Shown piece after piece: positions 1-10,650 of a stretch of 64,000 nt of DNA. Position 1 is the first letter of the stretch; each line of letters begins with the position of its first letter. Below the pieces are notes generated by a model. The model was not told the DNA's origin. It did no database searches and saw only the letters and a program-made list of their open reading frames with translations. The position numbers and the translations under genes were made by a program. The stretch is from Prorocentrum cordatum (lineage: Eukaryota; Sar; Dinophyceae; Prorocentrales; Prorocentraceae): assembly GCA_963575745.1 (NCBI GenBank), contig CAUYUJ010010469.1, positions 114,880 to 178,879 of the forward strand, given 5' to 3'.

Positions 1-85
1 GTCCAATCGAGTCCGACTGTAACGTGCAGGGGGGCACGGTGGCGGAGCTCCACGACCTCCGCAGCCACCCGGTCGGCCCCTCGGG

Positions 86-515
86 CCTCCTCCTCCTCCT
101 CCTCCTCCTCCTCCTCCTCCTCCTCCTCCTCCTCCTCCTCCGCCTCCTCGTTCTCCTCCTCCTCTCGCTCGTCCTCCTCGTCGCTGCTCCTCCTCCTCCT
201 CCTCCTCCCTCCTCCTCCTCCTCTCCTCCTCTCTCCTCCTCCTCCTCCTCCCTCCTCCTCCTCCTCCTCCTCCTGCTCCTCCCTCCTCCCCACCTCCTCC
301 TCCTCCTCCTCCTCCTCCTCCTCCCACTCCATCTCCTCCTCCTCCTCCTCCTCCTCCTCCTTCTCCTCGCCTCCTCCTCCTCCTCCCTCCCTCCCACTCC
401 TCCTCCTCCTCCCTCCCCCTCCTCCTCCTCCCCCTCCCCCTCCTCCTCCTCCTCCTCCTCCTTCCCTCCCTCCTCCTCCTCCTCCTCCTCCTCCTCCTCC
501 TCCTCCTCTCCACAC
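86..515. repeat. CTC/CCT microsatellite
   Basis: Nearly pure CTC/CCT triplets, interrupted by C- and T-rich variants. The long Leu/Ser/Pro frames across it come from the triplet composition and are not genes. The same tract type recurs at about 2064-2098, 8472-8745, 9489-9735, 10246-10650, 14225-14375, 22120-22185 and 22940-23130. Confidence 0.95.
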
Positions 516-636
516 AATTACTCAATATGAATACTACTCTCCCTCTTCCCCTGATGACGGAAAGTAGCCGACCCCCCCCGCGTCTGTTTTTTACACACAG
601 GTTTCCCCAGAGTTGGGTTTTCGCTGCATTTATACA

Positions 637-673
<37 letters not shown>

Positions 674-2063
674 AAACGCTGCTCTCGCTGAGGCGCCGGC
701 CTCATTTTCGGGCCCCGCTCGTTCCGAATCGTGCTCCCGCTGCAGCGCTGGCCTCATTTCCGCCGGCGCCTGGGCTGCACGCCCGAGCCGGTGCCCGGGC
801 GGGCGTTCGGGCCGCCGGGTCCGGAGCCGGTTCCGGCCGCCCCCGGAAAATGAAGTTCCGAGGCGGCGCCGAAAAAAGGCAATTATAATACACATTTTTT
901 TTTAGAAAATGGTCAATTCTAGACGCTTCGCGTATCCCCACCAGCCCGTCCAGAAACGACGCCCAGGCGAGTAGAGGGTCGTCCTGAGGGGCTTTTCGGC
1001 GTCTTGGGTGCCTCGGGGGGGCCTCTGTGGGCCGTTCGGGATCCTCTTTGGGGCCTCCTGGGGGCCTCTTGGGGCCTCTTGGGGCCATCTTGGGGCCTTT
1101 GGGGGCCTCCTGGGCGCTTCTTGGGGCCTCCTGGGCGTTTCTTGGGTGCCTCTGGGGGGTCTCTTGGGGCCTCTTGGGGGTCTCTTGGGGGCCTCCTGGG
1201 GGCCTCTTGGGGAGCCTCGGAGCCATCTTGGAGGAGATCGATCAACGAAGGGGGGGTCCCTAATTACAGCCCCCCCTCAGGAGCCACGATCCTCGTGAGG
1301 GGTGTCGAATTTTAGCCCTCCCAGGGGTCGATCTTGGGCGCTCCAACGCGCCGCGGAACCCCCTGTCCAGGTCAGTGGGGAGGGGGTAGGGGGAGGGGTA
1401 AACCCCTCCCCGAAGGGGAAGGAGGAGGGGTGGAAGAGGAAACGCTCTAAACCACCGACGCCCAGAGGGCTGATGGGATTTCTGCTTCCGGCGCCCGGGA
1501 GGCCTCCTGGGCCGATTCCGACGCCTGGGCCGGCGCCCGAGCCGGCGCCCTGGCAGGACGCCCGAGCCGGCGCCCGGGCCGGCGCCCGGGCCGGGTCCGG
1601 AGCCGGTTCCGGCCGCCCCCGGAAAATGGAGTTCCGAGGCGGCGCCGAAAAAAGGCCATTCTAATACACATTTTTCTTTTGAAAATGCTGAATTTCTGCT
1701 TCTGGCGCCCGGGAGCCTCCCGGGCCGATTCTGGCGTGCTTCCGCTCGTTCCGAATCGTGCTCCCGCTGCAGCGTTGGCCTCATTTCCGCGATTCCGCTC
1801 CTTTCGACTCGTGCTCACGCTGCAGCGCTGGCGTCATTTCCCGTGCCATGCCACGGCACGCAATGCAATGTTAGGTTGATACTACGCTTCGCGGTGCTCG
1901 TCTACGCCATGCCACGCCGTGCTCTACGATGCATCGCGTACCCTTTCGGGATCATTGCCCTGCTCGACATCCGACTGTGCGAGTAGAGAGGGGAGTTGCG
2001 CCATGGTAAGGGATGGGAAGCAGGGGTGGGATGTCAGATATGACGCGAGCGCACCTAGCTTGT
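513..2063. repeat. Dispersed repeat unit R, copy 1
   Basis: The unit starts after a CTC tract with a short AT-rich stretch ending in CCTGATGACGG. It continues with a TTTTTTACACACAG stretch and a GCTCCCGCTGCAGCG block with its variants, then a CATGCCA/GCATGCAATGC-rich block. It ends in GCGAGCGCACCTAGCTTG next to another CTC tract. Copies lie at about 8743-9488, 9736-10245 (head missing) and 23129-23663. In this copy about 0.8 kb of other repeats is inserted, including a (TA)n run at about 637-668. A direct repeat of about 90 bp also lies at 817-908 and 1600-1686. No gene seen. Confidence 0.8.
1000..1240. repeat. CTTGGGG-type degenerate minisatellite
   Basis: Irregular tandem repetition of words like CCTCTTGGGGGCCTC. 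The same family appears at 24275-24520, 52840-53030 and about 53760-53870, weakly near 20280-20400, and in the opposite orientation at 10850-11000. The long Gly/Leu/Trp frames here are products of the repeat. Confidence 0.8.
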
Positions 2064-2098
2064 CTTCCTCCTCCTCCTCCTCTTCCTCCTCCTCCTCC

Positions 2099-2120
2099 TC
2101 CGTAGCCATTTTGGCTCAAG
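2099..2120 (+). other. Relict dinoflagellate spliced leader at the LINE 5' end
   Basis: All 22 positions fit the published dinoflagellate trans-spliced leader (DCCGTAGCC...GGCTCAAG, D = T here). No GT donor or spliced-leader RNA gene body follows. The sequence runs straight into GCTATGAACC and the LINE 5' leader, and is preceded directly by the CTC microsatellite. This is the junction expected if a trans-spliced LINE mRNA was reverse transcribed and inserted. Confidence 0.93.
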
Positions 2121-2290
2121 GCTATGAACCGCCCCGACGACCGCGAGTCTTTCGGGGCGACCTCTGAGCGCGAGGGAGGTTCCGCTTTGAGGCCACTCTC
2201 CATTCCAGTGCGAGGCAGGCGTCCCGGCCTGACAGAGTCTTTCGGCCTTCACTGCGGGACCTGGGCCCCCGCGCCAGTTTTGTCTGAGAC

Positions 2291-3356
2291 ATGCCGAGGA
2301 TGCGCCCATGCACGGTCTGTGCCTCGTGTTCAGGGTGGGTCTTCGACTGGAAGCTTCAGCGCTCGGGAGGCTGGTGCGATCGGCGTGGGGACGTCATTGA
2401 CTCACCTGCCTGGCGGTCGAGCGGGGACCAGGAGACCCGTGGGGAGAGACCGCCGTGGTGGACGTCGAATCGTGGCCGCCTTACCCCAGAGCAGGAGCTC
2501 GATAGTCTCATCAAGAAGTTCGAGGAAAAGAAGGGCAGCTACAAGGTCGAGGTGGATCTCCAGGCGCTGCGGGACTTCAAAGGTCGTGTCGTTGAGGCGG
2601 TCCCGAAGAAGCCGAAGCGGGACTTACCTCAGACGGTGGCCCTCAAACAGGCGGCCAACCGTAAGGAGCAGGCTCAGCGGGACCTCGATGCGGCGACCAC
2701 AGCGCTGCTGGCTGCCCAGCAGAAGGCCCAGGAGGCGCAGGCCCTTCAAGACGCGGCGGCCCTCAAAATGGCTGAGGCGGAGGCTGACCACCAGCGCGTC
2801 CTTGACGAGTACTACGCGCAGTCGAAGTCGGTGCCCGCACAGGCCGCCCCCCCCGTGCAAGGCTGGAAGGCCCCAGAGGTGGACGAGTCGCTCTTCGAGG
2901 AGCTGGACAGCTATGATGCCCAGGATCGCGCAAAGTTACTCAAATTTAAGGGCGACCTGCAGTCATTGGCAGAGTTGGTCAACAGTGCGTATGCGCAGTA
3001 CAAAGAGTTCGATGATTTGGCGAAGCAGGCGAAGGCGATGCAGCAGGCCCACCTGGAGAAGAGGCGCAAGGGTGGGCGGGGCTGAGGAGGAAGACGTATT
3101 CGCAGTCCCTGGTACGGTGCAGTCGCAGGAGGTGGACAAGGTTGCGGCCCAGGAGCCGACGGTGGTGGACGCGCCCAAGCAGCAGATCGCTATCGAGCGC
3201 GTCAGGGAGCAGTCGAAGGCCCGCCTCCGTCAGGCCCGCGGCGCGGGTACCCCAGCAGCAGCGGCGCCCTCGTGTACTCCCGCGGCTGCGCACCCGCACG
3301 CCGAGAAGGACGACGACGACATGGGCCAGCCTCCTGCTGCTGCGCCTCGCGCTTAG
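2291..3356 (+). pseudogene. LINE ORF1, coiled-coil protein (frameshifted)
   Basis: Starts at ATG 2291, about 170 nt after the spliced leader. The N-terminus has Cys-rich spacing (CTVCASC, then WC), suggesting a small zinc-binding site. Residues about 85-180 are Ala/Gln/Glu/Lys-rich and likely coiled coil. The first frame stops at 3085, but a plausible coding frame (AEEEDVFAVPGT...) continues one frame over to the TAG at 3354-3356, so a 1-nt indel near 3065-3080 split the ORF. Its last part overlaps the ORF2 frame. An RNA-binding chaperone role is inferred from position only. Confidence 0.7.
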
Positions 3357-6300
3357 CATCACCTTCGGCAACATCACGAAGTGGGGCCCTCAGGCCCACA
3401 AGTACCTCAACGAGGCAGGCAACAAGATGGACGTTTTCATGATGTGCGAGACGCACGTGACAAAGGATCAGATCCCGAAGGTTAAGCAGGAGCTTACGCT
3501 TGATGTATGGCGACTGCTGGCCACACCTGCGACGCCGACGCGAAGGTCCCAGTCGGGCTCATCGGGGGGTGAGTTCATTGCTATTCGGTCGCATGTTGCG
3601 GCCACAGGTTTCGGCGCTATGCGGGAGCTGGTGCACCAGCAGGGCCACGGGGGCCCGTTCTCAGGCTTCTCCGCGGCCACGCTACATTTAAGGGGAGGCA
3701 ATTTGGTGATCATTGTGGCCTACCTGGTTCCTAAGGATGGCTTTGATGGCGTCAACGCGGCGAAGATCAGTGCACTGGCTTCGTCTGTACTCTCCCTCAC
3801 GGACCCCTGGGTCATCCTTGGCGATTGGAACATCCCGTTTCAACGCATGCAGAAGGAGGAGCTTGTTTCTAAGATTGGAGGCCAGCTGCTACGGCCTGAC
3901 GTGGACATCACTTGTGACAAAGGTCGAGGCAGCCTCATTGATTACGGCATTTGCAGGAGTGATCTGGTGCTGCGCCTATCCTTCGAGGCGACGCACCGAG
4001 TGCCTTGGAAGACGCATTGTGGACTTCGGTTGCACGTGGGAGGCATGGCGCAGGCGTGGCGGTACCGTGCTGCTGCAGTCCCGCGGCCACCCCCGCTACC
4101 TGTGCGACCACGCCCAGCCCCAGACCCCACGAGCAAGACCTCGATGCGGAAGTTGGAGATGCAGAAAAGGAGGGCTGCGCATTTGGAGGAGCACCTGCAG
4201 GAGGCCTGCGTGGAGCTCACGGACCACATGGAGGCCGAGACCGCACCAGCCCCGTACCTCATCCCACTCGAGGTATGGAACAGGAGTACCTCGGCTGTGC
4301 AGGCTGGGGCCACGATGAAGATGACGAAGGAGATGGAGCAGACCGTTGGCGACCTCACGCATGGCAACCCGCAGCAGTGGCAGGCCGTGGACCAGGTCAC
4401 TCTGGGGCACGCGCAGTGGGTCACAGCGATGGAGCACGCCACCTTGGAGGTCAGTGACGTCACGGACGACATGCGTGAAGTGTACCTTGGAAGGGCGTGC
4501 GGCTTGGGCGCTCGGCTCACGAAGGCGCGGCCCTCGCCTGGGCGGGCGCGCATGCGTTTTGCGCCTGCTGAACATTGGGGAGTGTGCACAACTCTGGTTG
4601 GTAGGTGCCTGGCGCTGCGTCTCCACCGCGCAGATTTTCGTCTGCAACGCAAGTGCTTGAAGGACTTGGAGGCCCAGCTGAGCATCCTGAAGACGTTGCC
4701 CCAGGATGAGGCCTTTGGCAAGAAGGTTCTCGAGATGGAGCGCCAGGAGGCTTATGAGCTTGGTGCCAGCTTGGGGTCGCTCGAGGTGCAGCAGGTGAAG
4801 GCTGTGTTGACCAGCTTTGAGAAGTACCATGCTTTGGCGCAGGCCCGTGGTTTTGCGACGCAGCGAAGAAGCTTTACCTTGTGGGCCAAGAAGATGTGGG
4901 CGCGCAAGCCTGGCGCCCTTCATCGCCGTGTCAAGGAGCCACCTGCGCCCGCGGTTGTCCTGATTCCGAGCTCGGCCGACCAGATTGCGGACCCAGACAC
5001 GGTAATGGAGTACAAGGCGCGGTACTGGGAGGGCATCTGGACGGACCCTGTGGACACGCGGAGCCAGCTCACGGAGTACCTCGCCACCCTTTCGGCTCGA
5101 GCTGCTGAGGAGGAGCTGGGGCCGATTTCTCTTGCGCAGTTGGATTCTGTTCTGAATAAGTCGAGTGATGCGAAGGCGCTGGGTTTTGATATGGTTGCAC
5201 CAGGTAACGCACGACGGTTGCCAGATCCAGCGCGCGAGCAGGTGTTGCGTATTCTCTCTCTGTGTGAACGTGAGTGCGTGTGGCCTAGGCAGTGCTCCAT
5301 CACACGCTGTGCTATTGCGGCGAAACCTCGTGGAGGAGACCGCATCCTTGGCATGACGGCGCTGCTCCCAAAGCTGTGGAGCAAATGTCGAGCTACCCTC
5401 AGTGAGACGTGGTCGCAGGCGCTCTCGGACCACTGGGACACGGCCATTCGTGGATCTTCGGCGTTGCGTGCTGGGCTGGTTAGAGCGTGCTTGGATGAGT
5501 CAGAAGTGGAGCTGGGAGTTACCTCCCTCACACTGCTATTGGACATTGAGAAGTTCTATGATTCGGTTTCCCTGCTCATGCTTCTGAGGCTTGCCAGGAA
5601 GGTTGGTTACCCTGCGGCTTTGATTTCCTTGGAGGTTCAACAATTCTTGGCCCCCAGATGCCTGCAGGAACGTGCTGTCTTGAGTCGCCCGATTTTCCCT
5701 TCCAGATCTATTGTGGCGGGATCCCCACGTGGTGTGGGACTGGCGAAACTGTTTCTGCATCCTATTTTGGAGTTCGTTCATCGGCGGCCCCCAGCGTCGG
5801 GACTCTGGACGTTTGTGGATGACACCACGGCCAGGTGCGAAGGTAGTCGTGCGTCAGTGGGACAGGCCATGATAGCTACCGCCATGGACCTCCAAGAGGG
5901 CCTCGAGGAACAGCGTATGGTCATTTCGGACAAGACTGTACTTATTGGCTCAAACCCTGCGGTGACCAAGCGGACGGCTCGTGCACTGCGGGCTCGCGGT
6001 TTCCCTGTTCAGGCTGTGAATGAGGCAGTGGACCTTGGTTTGGATGCGGCTGCTGGACGGAAGCGCACAGTGCTGAAGGCTAAGAAGCGGTTCAAGGGTG
6101 CCATGCGACGCGCTGGCAAAATTCACAGATTGAGGCGAATTGGTGTGTTGGCGAGAATATCTTGTGGGCTGTGGAATACTGGTGCAGTCCCTCAGGCGCT
6201 GCATGGCCATCAAGTCTTTGGCATGAGCAAGTCAGATTTGATGCGTATGAGGCGACAAGCTGGTCAGATGGTTGGAGGGCGAGCGAGAGGACGCTGCCTA

Positions 6301-7140
6301 ACTACTACATTGGTCTGTGACCCTGCGGTGCCTGACCCCGCGCTGGAGATCCCGCTGCAGGTTGTGCGTGAGTAGGTCGCGCTATGGCTGCGACATCCTG
6401 ATCTCCACGATCGAGTTATTCGTGCCTGGCCGTTGATACGTAAGAGGCTGCAGAAGGCTGCGACGCGGCGCTGGGCTCATGCGAGGGGGCCCATCGCCAC
6501 GGCCCAGGCAACGCTGATGGATACAGGCTGGGACCCTGTTGCTGCTACGTCATGGCTTCGCCCTACGGAGTGCGATTCAGAGCCTGTTGATCAATGGGAC
6601 ATTTCCCCGCGTCATGATACAGGTTGCTCTGCTTTGGCTTCCTTCGAGGCTCTGTTCGAGGACCTGGCGGCGGATATCCGTGGGATGCTGTGGCGCTAGG
6701 TTGCCAGGCATGAGGCGGGACAGGGCCTTGCTGAGGGCGCGGATTTGATCCCCTTTTGGCGAGAACAACGCAGACTGGAGCGTCATGGAGACCGAGCGTT
6801 GGCGGCTGCAAACGCCACTCCTGTCAGCGGGGGCCAGTGGACCAAACAGAGGATGCTGTCCCAGGGCTACCTCGCGGAGGCCACCTGTGTCCGCTGCGGT
6901 AAAAGTGCAGAATCTCTCTTTCATCACATCTGGGAGTGTGAGAAAAATGCTGAGCATGAGGATTACTCTCGCACAGATTGCCAAGTGCCGCTTGCAGTGT
7001 CGTCGCACGAGGCCGAACCTTCCCTCTGGCTGCGGGGCCTCCCTCCCTCGCGCCTCACCCACCCTGTTTTTGATGAGGAGCTGGTTCGAGGAGTCGAGGG
7101 GCGATTTGGGAGCCCTGCCAGTTTCGCGGAAGGCCAGTAG
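3142..7140 (+). pseudogene. LINE ORF2: APE endonuclease and reverse transcriptase
   Basis: The endonuclease region (about 3355-4045) shows VILGDWN, SLIDYGI and the terminal WKTHCGL His motif of apurinic-like nucleases, which nick target DNA. The RT (about 5150-6050) has LLLDIEKFYDSV and FVDD at 5812-5823. In-frame TAG codons at 6373-6375, 6697-6699 and 7138-7140 interrupt otherwise continuous homologous frame. A CVRCG...HHIWEC zinc motif lies between the second and third. No ATG opens the frame upstream of the endonuclease, and it overlaps the end of ORF1, so it was probably reached by frameshifting or fusion. Unbroken to 6372. Confidence 0.88.
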
Positions 7141-8144
7141 GAAGGTCGTTGTTTCATTTTCGGAGACGGATCTGGCGGGAAGTACAGTGATGACCCACGA
7201 CGTCGTCGATGCGGTTCCGCCATCGTTGCCCTGTCCAGGTCTCAGCAGGTTTTTGATCTCGTCGCTGCCTTGGCGAAGCCATTGGCGGGCGAGAAACAGA
7301 CTGTCCCCCCGCGCTGAAGTTTTCGCTTTTGTCTTGGCGTTAGCCGAGGTCCGAGACCCGTTTACCTTTGTGACCGACCACCTCCCCTTGTTTTGGTCCT
7401 GGAGATCCCGCGTTGGGGAGCCTGGACCGTCGGGGCCAAACGAGGACCTCTGGACCGAAGCGCGAGTGTTGTGGCAGTCTCGAGATGGTAGGGAGATGAT
7501 TCAGGTGATCTGGACAGCGTCTCACAGAGATGAATCTTCTGAGTCAGTATGTTCCCAGTGGGACTTGTTTCTAGTCTGTGGGAATTCGTCGGCTGACATT
7601 TGGGCTGGGAGGGCGGCGGAGTTGGCGGGAGAGACGGCCTTGCTTGGCGCGTGGCCCGACGTCGATCGTGTTGATGCCACCGCCTCGCTCATCCGTAGAC
7701 GGGCCCGTCGTGCGATGATCGACGCGACTGCGGCTGATGATGCACGTTCCTCCCGCCTGCCGTGCGTTGCCCGCATTCCCAAGCTCCAGAGATTGCTGAG
7801 TCTGTCGGCCCACCAGTTGAAGCGTGTCGGTGTGAAGTGGGTGTGTCACTTGTCAGATGGCGGTGGCCGACGCCAGCATGCAGTCTTTTGCAGGAACCCC
7901 GTGTGCCAGCGCCTCCACCATGGGAGTGGAGGCCTGCCCTGTGGCTCCGCTCGCAGTGCGCACAGCGGCGCTCGAGATCCATCGTAGCCATCGCTGCAGT
8001 GTTTTTCCGCGGTGGTTCCTCACGTGTTGCACGGGCTGTGGTTTTTACGCCACGACGGACCCGCGAGCACTCAAGAGCACCTGCCGTGGACCGCCCCCGA
8101 AGGGGACAGAACCTCAGACGTCTCTCGAGGGGCCTCTTCCCTAG
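7141..8144 (+). pseudogene. LINE ORF2 C-terminus: RNase H and cysteine motif
   Basis: Directly after the third TAG the same frame reads FIFGDGSGGKY, the first catalytic Asp of RNase HI. It ends in TGA at 7315-7317. Skipping one base of the six-C run 7305-7310 restores PRAEVFAF (Glu), FVTDH (Asp) and WTASH in the next frame. That frame ends near 7987. A third frame then encodes CTGCGFYATTDPRAL and STCRG, a putative zinc motif, to 8144. RNase H degrades the RNA strand during element copying. At least two frameshifts are present. Confidence 0.8.
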
Positions 8145-8419
8145 ACGAGAGGGGCCCCCTAGCCCGATTCTGGCGGCCATGGCGTTGCGGGACCAACTGA
8201 TTGTGGTCGAGTCGTTGGACGTCGTCTCGTCGCAGGAAGGAAGGCCCCGAGCGCCGCAGGTTCCTCCTCCCCCCCGACCTCCCACAAGTGGAGGCCCAGG
8301 CGGCGATGCTGCCGAGCGCAGCGGCGACCCACCTACTGGTGGGCAAGGACTGCGGCGGCCCGCCTGGGAGGGTTTTGAGGAGGAGGAGGATTGGGTTTTC
8401 TGACCCTTTTCTTTTGGTG

Positions 8420-8437
8420 CGGCCCCGTGTGGGGCCG
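8420..8437 (+). other. Stem-loop near the LINE 3' end
   Basis: Seven base pairs (CGGCCCC with GGGGCCG) close a GTGT loop. A doubled 10-mer, CTCCCAGCTA, follows at about 8452-8471, and then the CCT microsatellite. LINEs that require their own 3' end for priming carry a 3' stem-loop plus short tandem repeats, so this is a candidate RT recognition site. Function is inferred. Confidence 0.55.
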
Positions 8438-8471
8438 AGGACATTGGTCCGCTCCCAGCTACTCCCAGCTA

Positions 8472-8745
8472 CTCCTCCTCTTCCTCTTCCTCCTCCTCCT
8501 CCTCCTCCTCCTCCTCCCCTTTTCCTTCCTCCTCTTCCTCCTCCTCCTTTTCCTCGTCCTCTTCCTCCTCCTCCTCCTCCCTTCCCTTTCCTCCCCCTCC
8601 CCTTCCTCCTCCCCCTCCTCCTCCTCCCCCTCCTCCTCCTCCTCCTCCTCCTCCCTCTCTCCTCCTCTCTTCCTCCTCCCCCTCCCCCTCGTCGTCCTCC
8701 TCCTCCTCCTCCTCCTCCCCCCTCCCCCTCCTCCTCCTCCTCCAC
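8472..8745. repeat. CCT microsatellite downstream of the LINE
   Basis: CCT/CTC triplets with CCCCT variants. Together with 2064-2098 it is probably one microsatellite split by the LINE. Confidence 0.9.
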
Positions 8746-9488
8746 AATATTATTCATATGAATGCTACTCTCCTCCTTCCCCTGATGACGGGTTGGGAGC
8801 GTTCGCCCCCCCCCCCCGCATGATGTTTTTTACACACAGGATTCCCCGGAGTTGGGTTTTCGCTTGCATTTGTTTTCAAAATGCTGCTCTCGCTGAGGCG
8901 CCGGCCTCATTTTCGGGCCCCGCTCGTTCCGAATCGTGCTCCCGCTGCAGCGCTGGCCTCATTTCCGTGCTTCCGCTCGTTCCGAATCGTGCTCCCGCTG
9001 CAGCGCTGGCCTCATTTCCGCGTTTCCGCTCGTTCCGATCGTGCTCCCGCTGCAGCGCTGGCGTCATTTCCCGTGCCATGCCACGGCATGCAATGCAATG
9101 CTAGGTTGCGTTCCGCTGTGCGATGCCATGCCTTCAGCTGAAGCTGTGATATGCAGTGCTTAAGTGCCACGTCGTGCTATGCCATGCTACGCTTTGATCT
9201 TCAACGCCATGCTATGCAATGTTATGTTCGGGGCCGCTGTGCGATGCCATGCTTTGCGTTGCAAAGCTTTGTGATGCAATTCTTCACTACGCCACGCCAC
9301 GCCATGCTGTGACATACTACGCTTTGCGGTGCTCTTCTACGCCATGCCATGCCGTGCTCTACAATGCATCGCGTACCCTTTCGGGATCATTGCCCTGCTC
9401 GACATCCGACTGTGCGAGTTGAGAGGGGATATACGCCATGGTAAGGGATGGGAGGGAGGGGTAGGATGTCAGATATGAGGCGAGCGCA
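8743..9488. repeat. Dispersed repeat unit R, copy 2
   Basis: Complete copy from the AT-rich head to the GCGAGCGCACCTAGCTTG tail. The GCTCCCGCTGCAGCG block occurs three times in tandem at 8937-9060. The last 430 bp are nearly identical to 9810-10240, so copies 2 and 3 are recent duplicates. No gene seen. Confidence 0.85.
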
Positions 9489-10650
9489 CCTAGCTTGCTC
9501 CTCCTCCTCCTCCCCCTCCCCGTCCTCCTCCTCCTCCTCCTCCTCCTCCTCCTCCTCCTCTTCCTCTCCTCCTCCTCCTACCCCCTCCTCTCCTCCTCCT
9601 CCTCCTCCTCCTCCTCCTCCTCCCTCCTCCTCCTCCTCCTCCTCCTCCTCCTCCTCCTCCTCCCCCTCCTCCTCCTCCTCCTCCTCCTCCTCCTCGTCCT
9701 CCTCGTCCTCCTCCTCCTCCGCCTCCTCCGCCCTGGAGCGGCCCCGCTGCAGCGCTGGCCTCATTTCCGCGCTTCCGCTCGTTCCGAGTCGTGTTCCCGC
9801 TGCAGCGCTGGCGTCATTTCCCGTGCCACGCCACGGCATGCAATGCAATGCTAGGTTGCGTTCCGCTGCGCGATGCCATGCCTTCATCTGAAGCTGTGAT
9901 ATGCAGTGCTGAAGTGCCACGTTGTGCTATGCTATGCTACGTTTTGATCTTCAACGCCATGTTATGCAATGTTATGTTCGGGGCCGCTGTGCGATGCCAT
10001 GCCTTGCGTTGCAAAGCTTTGTGATGCAATTCTTCACTACGCCACGCCACGCCATGCTGTGACATACTACGCTTTGCGGTACTCTTCTACTTCATGCCAC
10101 GCCGTGCTCTACAATGCATCGCGTACCCTTTCGGGATCATTGCCCTCCTCGACATCCGATTGTGCGAGTTGAGGGGGAATATACGCCATGGTAAGGGATG
10201 GGAGGGAGGGGTAGGATGTCAGATATGAGGCGAGCGCACCTAGCTCCTGCTCCTCTCCTCCTCCTCCTCCTCCTCCTCCTCCTTTTCCTCCTCCCCCTCC
10301 TCCTCCTCCTCCCTCCTCCTCCTCCTCCTCTCTCCTCCTCCTCCCCCTCCTCCTCCTCCTCCTCCTCCTCCTCCTCCTCCTCTCCTCCTCCTCCTCTCTC
10401 CTCTCCTCCTCCTCCTCCTCCCTCCTCTCTCCCCTCCTCCTCTCTCCTCCTCCTCCTCCTCCTCCTCTCCTCCTCCTCCCTCCTCCTCCTCCTCCTCCTC
10501 CTCCTCCTCCTCCTCCTCACTCCTCCTCCTCCTCCTCCTCCATCCCCCTCCTCCTCCTCCTCCTCCTCCTCCTCCTCCTCCTCCTCCTCCTCCGCCTCCT
10601 CCTCCTCCTCCTCCTCCTCCGCCTCCTCCGCCTCCTCCGCCCTGGAGCGG
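9489..10650. repeat. CTC microsatellites flanking repeat unit R, copy 3
   Basis: CTC tract 9489-9735, R copy 3 at 9736-10245 without the AT-rich head, then CTC tract 10246-10650. The arrangement microsatellite-R-microsatellite repeats as a unit. The very long acidic or arginine-rich frames on both strands are artefacts of the triplets. Confidence 0.85.

Larger units (their letters stand above)
2099..8472 (+). mobile_element. Non-LTR retrotransposon (LINE) with 5' spliced leader
   Basis: Order: relict spliced leader, a leader of about 170 nt, ORF1 (coiled coil), ORF2 (APE endonuclease, RT, zinc motif, RNase H, C-terminal cysteine motif), a 3' stem-loop, then a CCT tract. It lies inside a CTC microsatellite between R copies 1 and 2, so a target-site duplication cannot be told from the microsatellite. 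The 5' end looks complete because it starts at the leader. ORF2 has three in-frame TAG codons and a frameshift, so this copy is inactive. Confidence 0.88.

Noticed and set aside
24-530. Long Leu/Ser/Pro open frame
   Set aside because: Pure product of CTC/CCT triplets; the same happens at every such tract and on both strands.
2064-2098. Target-site duplication of the LINE
   Set aside because: Both flanks are the same triplet repeat, so no duplication can be recognised.
2124-3064. 410-codon frame starting just after the spliced leader
   Set aside because: Its first 310 codons are Arg/Ser-rich shadow of ORF1 in another frame; only the last part (from about 3070) looks coding, as the shifted end of ORF1.
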